Below are positions 49,281-60,664 of a stretch of 64,000 nt of DNA, one piece after another. The notes under the pieces are model-generated. The model was not told the DNA's origin and made no database searches. It saw only the letters and a program-made list of their open reading frames with translations. How positions within the stretch are numbered: the first letter of the stretch is position 1; each line of letters opens with the position of its first letter. A program made the translations under genes and the position numbers. Origin of the DNA: Blastocladiella emersonii ATCC 22665 (Eukaryota; Blastocladiomycota; Blastocladiomycetes; Blastocladiales; Blastocladiaceae); assembly GCA_025594325.1 (NCBI GenBank), contig JANHCV010000002.1, forward strand, positions 1,860,001 to 1,924,000. Reading direction: 5' to 3'.

Positions 49281-51440
49281 CTACAAGCGCTTCCCGCTCA
49301 CCTTCCTCCGCAGCGGCTTCTCGCCCAACTTCTCCCCCTTCACGGTCACGGCGGCCTCGGCGTCCGCGTTCGCCGCGACCCGCTCGATCGCCGCGACGAT
49401 CTCGCGCCACGACGCCGTGTGATAGAGGAACCCGCCATGGCCGAACCCCTTGAAGACGGTGAGCCCCGTGAGCCCCTCGCGGTCGAGGTAGCGGGCGACG
49501 GCCTCGGAGTTGACGATCGAGTCGTACTCGGACAGGACGACGGCGAGCTTGTCGCCGGTCATCGACGCGGGGACGCGACCTGCGGCGCCCTGCGGCCTCT
49601 CGCCTGCCGCCGTGTCGAGGACCGACCACTGTGCGCGGTACAGGACGTTGTCGAACCACCAGAAGTGGCGGTAGAGGAAGTTGGCGACGTTCGGGTCGCG
49701 GCCGGCAAAGTACCGGATGAACAGCTGCGTCCACGTCTTGGGCGTGCGGTACACGAAGTTCCATGCCACGTCCATGAAGCACAGGCCGAAGCAGACCGGG
49801 TCGAGGAGGACGGCCGAGTCGACGACGGCGCGCATCGAGGCGGCGTTCTTGATGACCCACGCCGACAGGGACGTGCCGAGCGAGTGGCCGACGATGGTGC
49901 ACCGCGGCAGGTCGAGGTCTTGCCACGCGGTCTGCAGGAAGGCGTTGAGCGAGGCGGGCGTTGGCGGGCGCGCGGGGAACAGCTGGATCGACACGCAGGG
50001 GACGTTCAGGAAGACCAGCGGGCGGCCCGTCGTCCACGCCGTGTACGCGGCCCACGGCAGGTACGGGAAGATGGACACGCCGAGACCGTGCAGGAACAGG
50101 ATGGGTTTCTTGCTGGTCGTTTTGCGGGTCAGCGACCGCGGCACGAGGAGGATCAGGGACCCGTCGTCGGCCGTCCGCTGCGTGTAGCCCGCGGCCCAGA
50201 AGGCGAGCAGCAGGGACCGCGACGCGAGCGTCATGGCGGCGTAGAAGAGCCCGCCGCGCCACTTGACGCGCTTGGCGTCGAGGTTGAGCCGGATGCACTT
50301 GACCTTGGCGTTGTACCCGCGCGCGAGCCGCACGCCCGTCTCGTCCTCGAGGTACGTGACCATCTCGTCGAGCTCGGTCTCCTCGGGCGGGCTCATCTCG
50401 TCGAGGTGCCGGTTGAAGAAGGCCCACGCGAACCACTCCTTGAGGTTGTCGAGCCGGATCTCGCACGGCGTCGCGCCAAAGAACCACCCCGACAGAAAGG
50501 TCCCTATATGCGGGACGATGTGGAACGGCTGCCCCGCCGACGACGGCAGCGGGCGCGATACGCGCAGCAGGGTGCGCTGGTCGGCCGCGGCCGACGTGCC
50601 GTCGTCGCCCGCGTCCTCGGCCAGCGGGCCCGCGAACGGGTGGAAGGCGTGCACGCTCTGCGTCAGGTAGAACCACCGGTCGGCGCGCGAGTAGGCCGGC
50701 GGCGGCACGCGGTCGAAGAAGGCGTCGAGCGCGCGCCGGTGCGGGACCACGAGCGTCGCCGACAGGAACAGCTCGAGCGCGGCCACGCCCGCCCCCGCGA
50801 CGGCCCAGGCGGGGAGTTGCGCGCCGGCGAACCAGTGCGCCCACGCGGCGGCGGCCACGACGAGCCCGGCGGCCACGGTCGCCCACCGCAGCGAGAAGGC
50901 CATGAGGTAGACGAGCACGTACAGGACGGCGGCGGTCCACGTCGTGTCGTCCGGGTCGAGCGGGGCCGCCGGGTTGATGGACCCCGGGTCGTGCACGTTG
51001 TCGAAGGTCAGGCCGCCGCCCGACGCCGTCGCCGCGGTCCGGTGCGGCGTCGGCGGCACGCAGTCGTGGCAGAAGCAGAAGTTGGACGGCACGCGGCGCG
51101 GGCGCGACGACGTTGACGAGGAGGATGTCGAGGTCGTGGGCGACGGGGGGAGCGGGATGTGCGATGACTGGTGGTGGTGGTGGTGGTGGCACCGCGGCAG
51201 GTCGGCGGCAGCGGCGGCGTTGAGCGACAGCAACTCGTCGTGCGAGCCAGACAGATCGGGACTGCTCGGCGGCGACGGCGACACGCTCGACGGCGCCGTA
51301 GACGCCGGGGCAGAGTCGGTGTCGGCCAGCGACAGCGCCGAGCCCTTGCCGCCGTTGCCCCGGCGCCGGCGGCGGAACAGCAGCGGCGAAGTCGCGTCGT
51401 CAGCCGCCGGTGCGACGGTCGTTGGTGTGAGGGGCGGCAT
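49281..51440 (-). CDS. Membrane-anchored alpha/beta hydrolase
   Basis: Single exon, 719 aa. The N-terminal third is disordered, with a six-His run and Ser-rich segments. Two or three hydrophobic helices follow (AVLYVLVYLMAFSLRW, TVAAGLVVAAAAWAHWF, AVAGAGVAALELFLSATLVV). The catalytic half has the hydrolase fold: LFLHGLGVSIFPY (oxyanion HG), IVGHSLGTSLSAW (nucleophile elbow GxSxG), then LSEYDSIVN (likely acid Asp) and GFGHGGFLYH (catalytic His). A complete Ser-Asp-His triad is therefore plausible. The substrate is unknown; membrane attachment suggests a lipid or ester. It resembles large fungal membrane hydrolases of unassigned function. The C-terminus is Lys/Arg-rich. Confidence 0.85.
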   Translation of the reverse strand: MPPLTPTTVAPAADDATSPLLFRRRRRGNGGKGSALSLADTDSAPASTAPSSVSPSPPSSPDLSGSHDELLSLNAAAAADLPRCHHHHHHQSSHIPLPPSPTTSTSSSSTSSRPRRVPSNFCFCHDCVPPTPHRTAATASGGGLTFDNVHDPGSINPAAPLDPDDTTWTAAVLYVLVYLMAFSLRWATVAAGLVVAAAAWAHWFAGAQLPAWAVAGAGVAALELFLSATLVVPHRRALDAFFDRVPPPAYSRADRWFYLTQSVHAFHPFAGPLAEDAGDDGTSAAADQRTLLRVSRPLPSSAGQPFHIVPHIGTFLSGWFFGATPCEIRLDNLKEWFAWAFFNRHLDEMSPPEETELDEMVTYLEDETGVRLARGYNAKVKCIRLNLDAKRVKWRGGLFYAAMTLASRSLLLAFWAAGYTQRTADDGSLILLVPRSLTRKTTSKKPILFLHGLGVSIFPYLPWAAYTAWTTGRPLVFLNVPCVSIQLFPARPPTPASLNAFLQTAWQDLDLPRCTIVGHSLGTSLSAWVIKNAASMRAVVDSAVLLDPVCFGLCFMDVAWNFVYRTPKTWTQLFIRYFAGRDPNVANFLYRHFWWFDNVLYRAQWSVLDTAAGERPQGAAGRVPASMTGDKLAVVLSEYDSIVNSEAVARYLDREGLTGLTVFKGFGHGGFLYHTASWREIVAAIERVAANADAEAAVTVKGEKLGEKPLRRKVSGKRL

Positions 51441-53619
51441 GATGATGCAAGTCGAGCGAACAAACTACGGATAACGGGAGCGAGAGAGGAGGCGTCAGAC
51501 GCGGTTATGATGGCAGGGAACCCGGCCTCGTTGATGGCCAGCGTGAAATCTCGGCCGCCTCCTCGTCGGTGACGCGTGCGGGAACGCGTGCACGAAGGCG
51601 TGGCCGGCAGGGCAGGGCAGGGTTGGGGCGCTGGCGCCCGTCGAGGTTGGCGCGGTGATGTCCTGCACGGAATCCGGGCCAGAGCGGGTGGCGGCGCAGC
51701 AGCTAGGCGGCGCCCCAGTCGCGCAACGCGTTGCCGTCGTCGTGTCGTGTCGTGTCGATGGTGGCGTGGCACGAGGAGGTCGCGACGAAGGCCGGGCGGG
51801 TCGGGAGGAGGGGGAGCGTGCGCACACGTACGGTCAGGCAGAGGGCAGATCGTCGCGGGTGGAAGTGGGCGTCGGCGGGCGAGCGAGGCACGCGTGCGCG
51901 TGTACAGCAGAGGGTCGATCACCGACCCGGTCGTTGGGCGCAAAGTCGACGCAGCGAGGGACACGCTGTTGTGGGGTCTTCGAGCGATTGCAGTGCAAGG
52001 AGTGCGCCGAGTGCGCTACAGCCGCAAGAGGAGGAGTGGAGAGAGCGCCGACCGGGGGCAGAGGGCGAGCAGCAGGGTGGCGGTGCAGGACGGCGAGCGG
52101 CGGCAAGCAGGGCGGCAAGTCAGGCGGGCACGGCAGCGGGAGATGACAGAGAGCGAGAGAGAGAGGAACGGGCGCGAGCGGGCGGGCGGGCGGGGAGTGT
52201 GGCACAGTCGAGTCGGGCGGAGAAACGCAGCGCTTCCGTGTAGCTCCTGACAGGCAGCATCCGCAACCTTCTTCTTCTTCTTCTTCATCGCCGTCCCCCA
52301 ACGCGACGAGTATCTCCGCTCTCTTGTTCGCGAATCTCGACGCGGGGCCGAGCGTGCCGAGGCCGCGAGCGATAGCGAACATGTCCCTGACTAATGGACG
52401 TTTCAGAGCATCATCGCTGTTGATGGCCGTCCCTCGACGTTGCGAGACCTCAGGGATCACGCTGGCCGCAAGATCGGTGCGGTTCGGCGCGTTCTACATG
52501 TCCATGACCCACGCGAGCAACTTTGAGCACGCCGCAGCCGATCCATGAGCATCCATTCGGTTGGACAGCTCCATCGCGAGCGTCTTTATCCGTTGTCGTC
52601 GACGAGGGCGGTACGGTCACCCCGCGCGGTGCGAGACAGCGACCGAGAGACAGCGGCGACCTCAAGGGAACGTGACCGAAGGAGATCATGTGGCGGCGGC
52701 CCCGTGTGGGCGAGTGGCGCGCCGCCCCCTCGGGCCGGCCCATGTGAAACTTTGCGCGGCTGCTCCCGCGGCTCGCCGACCCCGTCCCCCGATCGCCCTC
52801 GCTGACGTCACTCCGATGAACTCGCCCGGCACGCGTGCCTGCCACGTGCGCGCCGCGAGACGCGTTTTCTCGTGCGAGACACGCTCGCGCGGGACCTCCC
52901 TGCACGCACCCGCAGGTGCGAGCTTGTTGGTAACCAATCTTGCGTGCTCGCTCGCTCGTACCACAAGCCTCGCCCATGACGACGCGATGCTGACAGGTAA
53001 GCTTAGCCACGGACGTCCGCGGCGCAGTGGCCACCCTGCACGCACACGCGACCACTTGTGCCTCGTTAACCAAACTCGCGTGCTCTCCCGCCCACCGCGC
53101 GAGCCCAGCCCATGACGTCGCAACGCAGGCCAGTGAACATGGCCACTGACGTTCGCGGCGGAACCCCCGGCCGGGTGGCGCGACGCGACCAGGTCACCCG
53201 TCCATCGCTCTTCGGAACTCTCTCTCGGTCCATGGACCGTGCCCCAATTTATCTCACACGCCGATTTGACCTGGGGCCTCGTTGCGAAATTAATTAATCC
53301 CGGCATCATCGTGTTGCCCGCCGCCGCCACCGCGCAGCCGCCGAGGCTTGACTCACCGAGCACTGCCGCTGCGGAGTAAACACCTCTCATTTCGCAGTTG
53401 CAATTCTTGCCAGAGCGAACGCGCTTGTCTCTCCGCTCCGCTGCTGTCGGTGCTTGCCACCGCTGTCGTCGCTCGCGCTGCTGGTGAGTTAAAGACCGTG
53501 GCCGCCCCCTCGATGCCGACGAGGTCTCACCACACCATCCATCACGCTGGGCCATCACAGTCCTCGACACTACATCCGTGGGAGTAGTAGAAGCTAGACT
53601 CTAGACCGCCACCGCCGCC
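51441..53619. other. Long divergent intergenic region
   Basis: 2.2 kb between the hydrolase (-) and tyrosinase (+). It contains the diverged 136-bp tandem duplication listed separately, a CTTCTTCTTCTTCTT tract near 52270 and an AT-rich patch near 53285-53300 (TTAATTAAT). The open frames have no recognisable content. Confidence 0.5.
52898..53160. repeat. 136-bp diverged tandem duplication in tyrosinase upstream region
   Basis: Two units begin CCCTGCACGCAC at 52898 and 53034. Each contains a TAACCAA/CCAAT-like block, CGTGCTC, GCCCATGACG, a GGCCAC/AGCCAC block and ACGTnCGCGGCG at matching offsets. The unit ends at 53024 and 53160, again 136 bp apart. Confidence 0.75.
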
Positions 53620-55961
53620 ATGACGCCCCGCCGCCATCTCGTGGCCATGGCCATCGTGGCCCTCGTCCTCGCCACCTCGACAGTCCACGCCGTCCCGACC
53701 GCCGCCGCACCGGCCAAGTGCTCGTCGTACCGTATTCGCAAGGAGGTCCGCGATCTCTCCCCCGCCGAGTGGACTGCCTACACCAAGGCCCTCAAGGGTG
53801 CGTTCTCGTCGCTTCCTCAAAAGCACAGCTGCGTCGATACTCACTACCGTTCACAGCGCTGCGCAACACCCCCGCGGCGCGCGCCAAGTACGCGTCGAAG
53901 GGCCTGTCCAAGTACGAGGAGCTGGCCGCGCTGCACGGCGACTACTTTTCCGTGTGCCACAACGACGCGCGCTTCCTGCCGTGGCACCGCGCCTTCCTGC
54001 TCGAGCTCGAAGACGCGCTGCGCGCCGTCGACCCGGCCGTGACGGTCCCCTACTGGGCGTGGGCCACGCCCAAGGACGCAGCCGCGCCCGAAAAGTCGGT
54101 GGTCCTGTCGTCGGCGTACTTTGGGACCTCTGCGCCCGGCCAGTGCATCCCCGACGGTCCCTTCGCGGGCATCACGTCGCGCGCCACGGCCAACGGGATC
54201 ACGGCCGCCGCGACGTGCGTGCGGCGCGGGCTCAACCCGGCCACCAACACGGCGCGGCTCGCGACGCTCGACGAGATTGGCGAGAGCATCCGCCGCTCGA
54301 AAACGTTCTCTGAGTTCTCGTACATGCTCGAGTTCAACACGCACCCGGGGCTCCACGTCCTGCTCGGGTCCGACACCAAGTCGGGCCGGTACTACGACAT
54401 GGCCATGCACATCTCGCCCAACGACCCCGTGTTCATGTCGCACCACGTGTTTGTGGACAAGATCTGGCACGATTACCAGGTGTTCCACAAGGACGCGGCG
54501 CCGTTCGAGGGCGACAAGTACCGCAGCGTCAGCGGGCGCGTCGCGGCCGCGACCGACAAGCTCACGCCGCTGACCAAGGCCGACGGCGCCGAGTGGATCG
54601 TCAGCGACGTGTACCACTCGGAGGCGCTGTGTGTCCAGTACCTCAATCCGGGCGACGCGGCCGCCATCACGGCGACCAGCTCGGCCGCGACGGCCACGTC
54701 GACGAGTTCCTCCTCGACCGCGACCAGCACCACTTCTACGGCGACTACGGCTTCCTCCAGCGCGACGACGACCACATCGCTGACCGAGGCCAACCTGGCG
54801 GGCACGGCTTCCTCGACGGGCACCGCGTCCTCGACTAGCACGACCGCGACGACGACGAGTTCCAGCTCGGGTGCCAGCGCAACGACCACGGACGCGTCCA
54901 CGAGCGGCAGCACCACGTCGGCCTCGACCACGGCCACTTCTTCCTCGGCCACGTCGACTACCGCTTCCTCGGCCACGTCGACTGACACGAGCTCCGCGAC
55001 CAGCATCACCTCCTCGACGGCGTCCTCAACCTCGGCTGCGTCTTCGACGGCGACGAATTCGACTTCGTCCACGACCACGACGAGCACGGCGTCGCTGGCC
55101 GAGCCCACGTCTACCTCGACCTCAACTTCGGCTGCCACCACTTCCTCGAGCACGGCCGCGACGGCCGAGAACCTGACCAGCTCATCGAGTAGCACTACCA
55201 CAGCGACTACTACCACCACTACGGTGACCGAAACGGCCAGCAGCAGCACCACCGACACCCCGATCGCCACGATCGCTCCCGCTTCGTCGACGACGACCAC
55301 GGTCATCAAGTCGATCGAGTCGGCTGCTCCAACCAGCACGCCCGCCCCCGTGGCCGTTGCGACGAGTACGACGGCGTCGGTGATCGTGACGGCGGCGAGC
55401 GAGACGCCCATCGCGACGGCGACCCACACCGAGTCGGGCCCGATCGCGACCAGCATCACCACCACCGCGACGTCGGCCGGCAGCTCGAGCTCGGCTACGG
55501 GTACCACGACGGCGACCACCACAACGACCTCAACCTCGACCGAGTCCGCTCCCGCGCCGACACGCACGCTGGTGGCGCTGCCGCAGGCGTGGCGGTCGCT
55601 GATGAACCTGCCCGAGGCGGCGGTGACCGAGGCCGAGCAGTACTGGGCGCAGGTGGTGGCGGACGTGCAGGCGCGCGCCGTGGCGAATGCCGTGGACCGC
55701 ACGCTCAACCACGGCGGCGCGAGCAACGGCAGCGCGGCGCCCAACACCGGGTACCCGAACGCCGACACGACCGAGCTCGTCGCGGAGCTGCGCAAGCAGT
55801 ACGAGGCCAAGTCTGGGAATGACGGCGGGTACGCGGGCTGCGCGCGCGTCGCGGCGGGCCAGGTCGCGGCCAACGAGCACACGCTCGCGTCGGGCGCGAC
55901 GAGTCGGCTCAGCGGGTCGATTGCGGTTGCCGCGGTCCTGGCCGCGTTCGTGATAGCGTAG
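53620..55961 (+). CDS. Secreted tyrosinase with Ser/Thr stalk and probable GPI anchor
   Basis: Exons 53620-53797 and 53857-55961 (59-bp intron) give 760 aa. Tyrosinases are type-3 copper enzymes that oxidise phenols to quinones for melanin and wall cross-linking. A signal peptide (HLVAMAIVALVLATSTVHA) leads. The CuA site follows with three His in HGDYFSVCHN and LPWHRAFLLELE. The CuB site has HPGLH and NDPVFMSHHVFVDKIWHDYQ. After the catalytic domain (to about residue 325) comes a roughly 280-residue Ser/Thr/Ala stalk, likely O-mannosylated. The C-terminus ends in a small-residue site plus hydrophobic tail (GSIAVAAVLAAFVIA), as in GPI-anchored wall proteins. A cell-surface melanin or wall role is inferred. 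Confidence 0.9.
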
Positions 55962-57637
55962 ATGTGGGGTATAGCAGAAGAATGATGCAGTTTAATTTCG
56001 AATCTGCATCGAAGCAAGGGAGAGCGAGCAGGAGAGCAAGCGCCCAAGTCCGATCCGAGGCGCAGCGCAGCACAGCAGCCCACTGCGTCACGATGACACA
56101 GGGTGAGTCGAGCTGAGAGAGAAAAAAATCGACGCTCGGTGCGGGAAATTTGTTCGCTCAGCTCCCTCGCAACAAGCGGGCAGGTTCGCGCGAGCCTGTC
56201 GCCATGGCCGTGGTCGCGCCGCGCTCGTCGGCCCTGTCCCGCCCTCGCCACCATCGACTGCGCCTCACGACTTGGTGCATTGCCGCCGCGTCGCCCGCGC
56301 CATCCTCTCCTGCCGTGCTGCCGGCCGCCCCACCCAGAGTCCCGCGGCACCTACCCTCTGCGTCGGCGCGCTCCCATCTCGATCCCACCGCGCCCCGCCG
56401 CTGCCGCCGCTGCCTCGGCAAGCATCCGCGGCAATCCGTCCGTCCGCCGTCGGGCCAGTTCCCTTGACACGGCTCCGCCAACCCACACGCACGCACGACC
56501 GCCACGCGCGCCGCGCCGGGTGGGGAAAGTTTAATCGGGCCCGGCCCGCCGCCACCACCGCCTCGCCCGCTGAACGCATCGGCTGCCGCGCCCGTCCGTC
56601 CTGCAAGCGCGGCCGCCTGCTCGTCGCTCCCTTCCCCGCTCCTCTGTGCATCACCCGCACATCACCTCGTCTCGTTCTCGTTGCGCGCTCGCAGCCGGCC
56701 ACGCACCCCCCGTCACGTCGCTGCCCGACCCGCACACCACCCGCCGTCGGCTCGCCCGCCAGCCCGCCCCGCCCCGCGCTCGCTCGGTGTGGCGGCTCGG
56801 CTCTGCAAGCAGGCTGGGCCACGTCCTCTACTCTCGCCATCGTCGACTGCGGCCGCTCGCGTCCCGAGCGCCGTCCGCCGCCGCCGCCGTGCCCTGGCGC
56901 GCCCGCGTGATCGGGTGATCCACGCTTGCGGTACGTCTGTTCTCACTTCGTGTCCACGGCGGCGGGAGGGAAACTCTGCGCGGCCGTGTAGCGGGTTTCC
57001 ATGGATGGATCAGCGATGCATGGGATGGACGATGAGATGAGTGGTCGGTGAGTGCGGGCGCCGGCGCGTTTTTCTACGCCGCAGCGTGCCGCCGACCCGT
57101 AACAAGCTTTCGCGCCGCGCCGCGCCGCGCCTTTATGACCATTTGCGGCCGACCGCTGACGCGGCGCCGCGGCACCGTGACGAGGTCGCGCGGCATCCCC
57201 TTTCGGTGCACTTGCGCCCGAACCGCCTCCCCGATCGCGCCTGCGCGCGACTCCGCCGACGCCACGCCCGCGTGCCCGCCCGCCCGCCCGCCGCCGCGGA
57301 CCCGATGCTCGCCGCCGCGGCCCTGACCCTTGCTGACGCGACTGCTCGCTCGCCCGCTTCGATTACCGTCGCCGCCCCTGACGTGTAGTCTCCACTCGGT
57401 CTGCGTCTATCGAGTCGCCGCCGCCGCTGCCGGCACACCCGCCCGCCCCGTGTCCCCGCCAACGTCCGCGCCGCCGCCGCCGGCCGTGATCGCTCTTCAC
57501 GGCCCGCGCCCGCGCCTCGCCCCGTGGCGGTAACTCTATCGTCCCCGTCAACGCTCCCGCTCCTCGCCTGGACGGGATCGCCTCTCTCTCCCTCCTACCC
57601 GCCCGCTACCACGACACACTACCCGCAACCGACAACC
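55962..57637. other. Intergenic, long CT-rich leader upstream of cyclin gene
   Basis: About 1.7 kb. Much of 56190-57600 is C-rich on the plus strand and yields only Arg/Pro/Ala-rich frames on both strands, not convincing proteins. It probably holds the promoter and long leader of the cyclin gene. Confidence 0.5.
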
Positions 57638-60528
57638 ATGGAGCACTCGAGCGCGACCGCCGTCGCGCCGTCGCCCGTCGCCGCCCTCGCCCACCTCCCA
57701 CCACCACCACAACAACACCACGGGCACCAGCACTTCTACGCCGGCAGCAGCGAGTACGCGCATCCCGCCGCGGCGGCCTCGCCACCACCACGGGAACTGC
57801 CGCCAGCAGCGCACCACCACCACCACCATCACGCTGCGCCTGCTCCCGTGGACGCGCCGCCACGACGACCGCCCGCCGACGATCCCACGGCACCGCCACC
57901 GCCACCGCCGCCGTCATCCGATGCCCACCTCGATCCAGCCGCGGCAGGCAGCGCGGCCGGCGAGCCCGCCTCGGTCCCGCCCGCCCAGACCACGCGCTTC
58001 ATGGCCGCCAACTGGCAGTCGGCCCACACCGCCGCCCTGCACCTCGACGAGCGGTCCGCTGCCGCCGCTGCCGCGAACCCGGTCCAGCGCACCCCGCAGA
58101 CGCTCCGCCGGCACGACTTTGTCCAGGCGCTCGTCGGTACGTTCGCCGCGTAACTGGTGTGCTGCAGGACGCTGCTGACGGGATCTCTCCGTGTGTAGCG
58201 ACCGCCGCCGAGATCATCGACGGGCTGTACCCGACCCCGCCCACGGCCGTGATCCCGCTGTCGACCTTCATTGCTGAGATCCTGCGCCGGTCCAAATCCT
58301 CCTTCTCCACCCTCCAGCTCGCCCTCTTCTACCTCTTCAAGTTCCGCGCCGCCCACCTGCGCCGGATACAGGCCGCCGAGGCCGCCGCCGCGGCGGCCGC
58401 CATCATCGCCGCGCGCGGTGGGGCCGGCAGCGCGACGGACCTCCCGCCCGTCCTCCCCTCTCCCCCATCACTCGCACCGACGCCCGGCGCTCCACAACCG
58501 CAGCCACCACAACCGCAGCCGCCGCCTCCCACGCCCGCCAACCTGCGCACCCTCGCGACATGTGGCCGCCGCCTGTTCCTCGCCGCCCTCATCATGGCCG
58601 CCAAGTACCTGCAGGACAAAAACTACAGCAACCGCGCGTGGTCCAAGATCTCGGGGCTGTCGGCGCTCGAGATCAACCGCAACGAGCGCGAGTTCCTCGA
58701 CACCATTGACTACGGCCTGTTCGTGTCCGCCGCCAAGTTCGCGCGCTGGTCCGCGCTGCTCGTCGCCCACATCAACGCCGTCCACCAGGCGCGTCTGTCC
58801 GAAGCCAGCGCTGCGGCGGCGGCGGCGGCGGTGGTCTCGGGCCAGCCGCCCGTCTCGCACGACGCGATCCTCGCGTTCGACTTTCTCCCGCCCGTTGCGC
58901 CCGCGGCCGCCGGTGGGGCAGCTGGGTTCGCCGCGCCGTCGCCGGCCGCTGCGCGCCCGCCCGCCATGGCGCGGCACCCGTCCTCGCACGCGGCCAGCTC
59001 CGCGCTCAGCTCCGGATCGCTCATCGCCCAGCAGATCCAGCAGCTGCCCCGCGGCTACTTTCCCACGTCGGCCTCGGCACCCGCTCCCCACCCGCAGCAG
59101 CAGCAGCACGTGTACCAGCACCAGCAGCAGGGGTTCCAGCGCGTCTACCCGCACGCGCACCCGCCGCCGCCGCAGGTCCACGTCCACCCGCCGACAGCAG
59201 CAGCAGCGTACCAGTCCCGCGCGCAACCGCAGTACCACCACGCGCCCGGCCACCCGGCCCTCGCTGCTGCGACCGCGCCGACCGCGCCCGCCGCCGGCGG
59301 CGTCACGTACCTGTCGCACTCGATGGTCGCGTCCGCCAACCTGCGCGACGCGCTCCCCGGCAACGTGCGCGCGACCTCGGCCCACGAGACCTTCTCGCCC
59401 GAGAACAAGACGGACGCGTCTCCGCCCACGCGCGCCGTGCATACCCATCATCACCACGCGCCCGCACCTGCAACGACGACGCCGTCCTGGGCCCCGCCAT
59501 CCGCCGGTTCCGCGTCCACGGGCGCCGGGTCCGGCGGGCCCATGGGATCCGCGTCGCGTATGGCGCAGACCCTGCACGCGTTCGAGGCCGAGGAGGCGGC
59601 CGCCGCCGCGGTGGGACCGGCGGGGACCGAGTGGGTCAACCCCGGCGGTGACGTGCCGATCGGGTCGGGCGGCGGCACCGGCGATATCGCCGCGACCCCC
59701 GACACCGCGTCGCTGTCGACGTCCTCGCTCATCGCCACGGTCGCCGGCGGGCTCCCTGCGATCGCCGTCCCGATCCCGATGCCGCTCCCGGCGTACTCGC
59801 CCGCGTCCGTTGCGGCCGCCGGGTACCCGCACCACCACCAGCAGGCGTACGGGTTCTCGTCGCAGCAGCAGCAGCAGTACGTCGCGGCGGTCGGACCCGG
59901 GTTCCCCGTCCCGCTCCACCCGTCGCAGCGCCGCCAGTGGGCCCGGCCGCGCGCTCGCGCGCACTCGCACGACGCGACGCCGCCCGACCACGCCTCGACG
60001 GTGCCGAGGAAGCGCAAGGAGGTCGGGACGCCGCCCATGGGGTCCGCGTCCGCGTCGCCCGGCGCAGGTGGCGGTGGGCAGTTCGCCGCCAGCTCGCCGC
60101 CCGTCTCGAACTCGGGGTCCGGGACCGTCGCGCCGCCGCCCAACAAGCGCGCGCGGTCTGACTCGGGCGCCTCGGTCCTGGTCTCGTCGGCGAACCGGCA
60201 CCCGTCGTCCTCATCGTCGTCCAGCGGCGTCACGCTCCCGTCGCTCGGCCGGCCCGCCGACCACCTCGTGGCCTCGAGCTCGCCCATGCCCACGCCGCAC
60301 CTCCCGCCCATCATCGCGACCAGCGGCGAGCTCGCGGGTGCCTCGCCCGTCACCGTGTACCACCACCTGCACCCGCCGACGTCGGGGTCGGGGAACGGAG
60401 AAGGGAACGTGTGGGGGCCGCCCACAGGACCGATCCCGCCCGCTGCGCCGCCAGACCAACACCGCGCCGTGCCTCGGATCGCCCCGCAGGTGCCGGTCCC
60501 GCCGCAGCCGCCACGAGCGGACGGGTGA
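57638..60528 (+). CDS. Pho80/Pcl-like cyclin, large
   Basis: Exons 57638-58136 and 58199-60528 (62-bp intron, GTACGT..GTAG) give 942 aa. The cyclin box spans about residues 160-400: EIIDGLYPTPPTAVIPLSTFIAEILRRS, then LFYLFKFRAAHLRRI, then RRLFLAALIMAAKYLQDKNYSNRAWSKISGLSALEINRNEREFLDTIDYGLFVS. The last block is the Pho80/Pcl signature (KF.QD..Y.N..WA...GL...E.N..E..FL..I...L). Such cyclins pair with Pho85-type kinases to control phosphate, glycogen or cell-cycle responses. An Ala-rich loop interrupts the box between helices. The first 100 residues are His/Pro-rich; the C-terminal 500 are disordered, Ser/Pro/His/Gln-rich, with a KRKEV/NKRARS basic patch that may direct nuclear import. The gene faces the unknown gene downstream with only 136 bp between stops. 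Confidence 0.9.
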
Positions 60529-60664
60529 GGATGTTGTGATGTGAAGAAGGGTGAGATGTGATAGAAACAGTTTCTTTCTTTATCGTTCAAGTCATGGTTG
60601 CGTGCGATCAAAGCGAGGGGGGAGGAGAATGTACAAGTGGCGAGTGTGAGGGTGAGAGGAGGGA

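Noticed and set aside
56272-56910. Arg/Pro-rich open frames in the cyclin leader
   Set aside because: Composition-driven, several frames open at once, no domain.
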